From Pseudomonadota bacterium (GTDB taxonomy: Bacteria > BMS3Abin14), in contig QIFJ01000118.1 of assembly GCA_003229755.1 (NCBI GenBank), forward strand, positions 1-5,420: a stretch of DNA of 5,420 nt, given 5' to 3'. The notes beneath the pieces are model-generated. The model ran no database searches and had not been told where the DNA came from. It was given only the letters and a program-made list of their open reading frames with translations. Positions 5,366-5,420 of this stretch are shown in pieces (the first letter of the stretch is position 1; each line of letters begins with the position of its first letter). The translations under genes were made by a program, and so were the position numbers.

Positions 5366-5379
5366 ACGAGAGGAGATCT

Positions 5380-5420
5380 TTGAAGCTTTCCTTTGAATGG
5401 ATGGTGGCCCTGCGTCACCT
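5380..5420 (+). CDS. Start of LolC/LolE-type permease gene (partial)
   Basis: Only the first 13 full codons are in the window; the gene runs off the right edge. From TTG 5380 they read (M)KLSFEWMVALRHL. This matches the N-terminus typical of LolC/LolE, inner-membrane subunits of the ABC transporter that releases lipoproteins for transport to the outer membrane (usual pattern M-x-FE-x-FIALRYL). The ribosome site AGGAG (5371-5375) is four bases before the TTG. The next in-frame ATG (5401) would remove the conserved FEW, so TTG is preferred. The gap after lysS is 14 bases, and lysS-lolC order is familiar from Geobacter-like genomes. The call rests on a short match and on synteny; C versus E cannot be told. 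Confidence 0.72.
   Translation, partial: MKLSFEWMVALRH

Overview
The window looks like a piece of chromosome from a Gram-negative bacterium, most likely a deltaproteobacterium in the broad sense (Desulfobacterota, Desulfuromonadales or Myxococcota-like). Three things suggest this: an OmpA-type outer-membrane lipoprotein, a PilZ protein resembling the paralogous PilZ family expanded in Myxococcus and Geobacter, and a lysS gene followed at once by a lolC/lolE-type gene, an order I recall from Geobacter-like genomes. This assignment is inference from gene content. There is no sign of phage, plasmid, transposase, CRISPR, rRNA or tRNA.

Layout. Positions 1-584 hold no gene that I can support. They hold a dense mosaic of short intergenic repeats: an imperfect inverted repeat, an 8-bp tandem repeat, a CCCCTCCC/GGGAGGGG element, a TCGAAG-rich stretch, a 76-bp palindromic element and a 7-bp tandem repeat. 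A possible promoter follows. 585-1544 encodes a lipoprotein with a long coiled coil and a C-terminal peptidoglycan-binding OmpA domain. 1545-1747 holds a hairpin and an inverted pair of 7-bp repeat arrays. 1748-2976 is a tight three-gene run: a 60-residue unknown protein with an acidic tail, a metallo-beta-lactamase-fold hydrolase and a PilZ-domain protein. An 88-bp structured repeat (about 2979-3066) overlaps the apparent start of the next gene (3039-3572), a Mut7-C PIN-like putative RNase with a zinc ribbon. 3573-3880 is intergenic with more 7-bp and 6-bp repeats and a likely promoter. 3881-5365 is lysS (class II lysyl-tRNA synthetase). The first 14 codons of a lolC/lolE-type gene start at 5380 and run off the window.

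How the genes relate. The small protein, hydrolase and PilZ protein are spaced like one operon, and the Mut7-C gene may be read through from it. PilZ suggests a cyclic-di-GMP link for that run, but the substrate of the hydrolase is unknown. lysS and lolC/E are surely co-transcribed. The Lol system exports outer-membrane lipoproteins of the kind encoded at 585-1544, though the two genes are not adjacent.

The genes themselves are ordinary. The unusual part is the intergenic DNA: nearly every long gap carries short tandem arrays with 6-, 7- or 8-bp units plus palindromic elements, one of which seems to have supplied a ribosome-binding site and start codon to a gene. I do not see a clear new defence or metabolic system.
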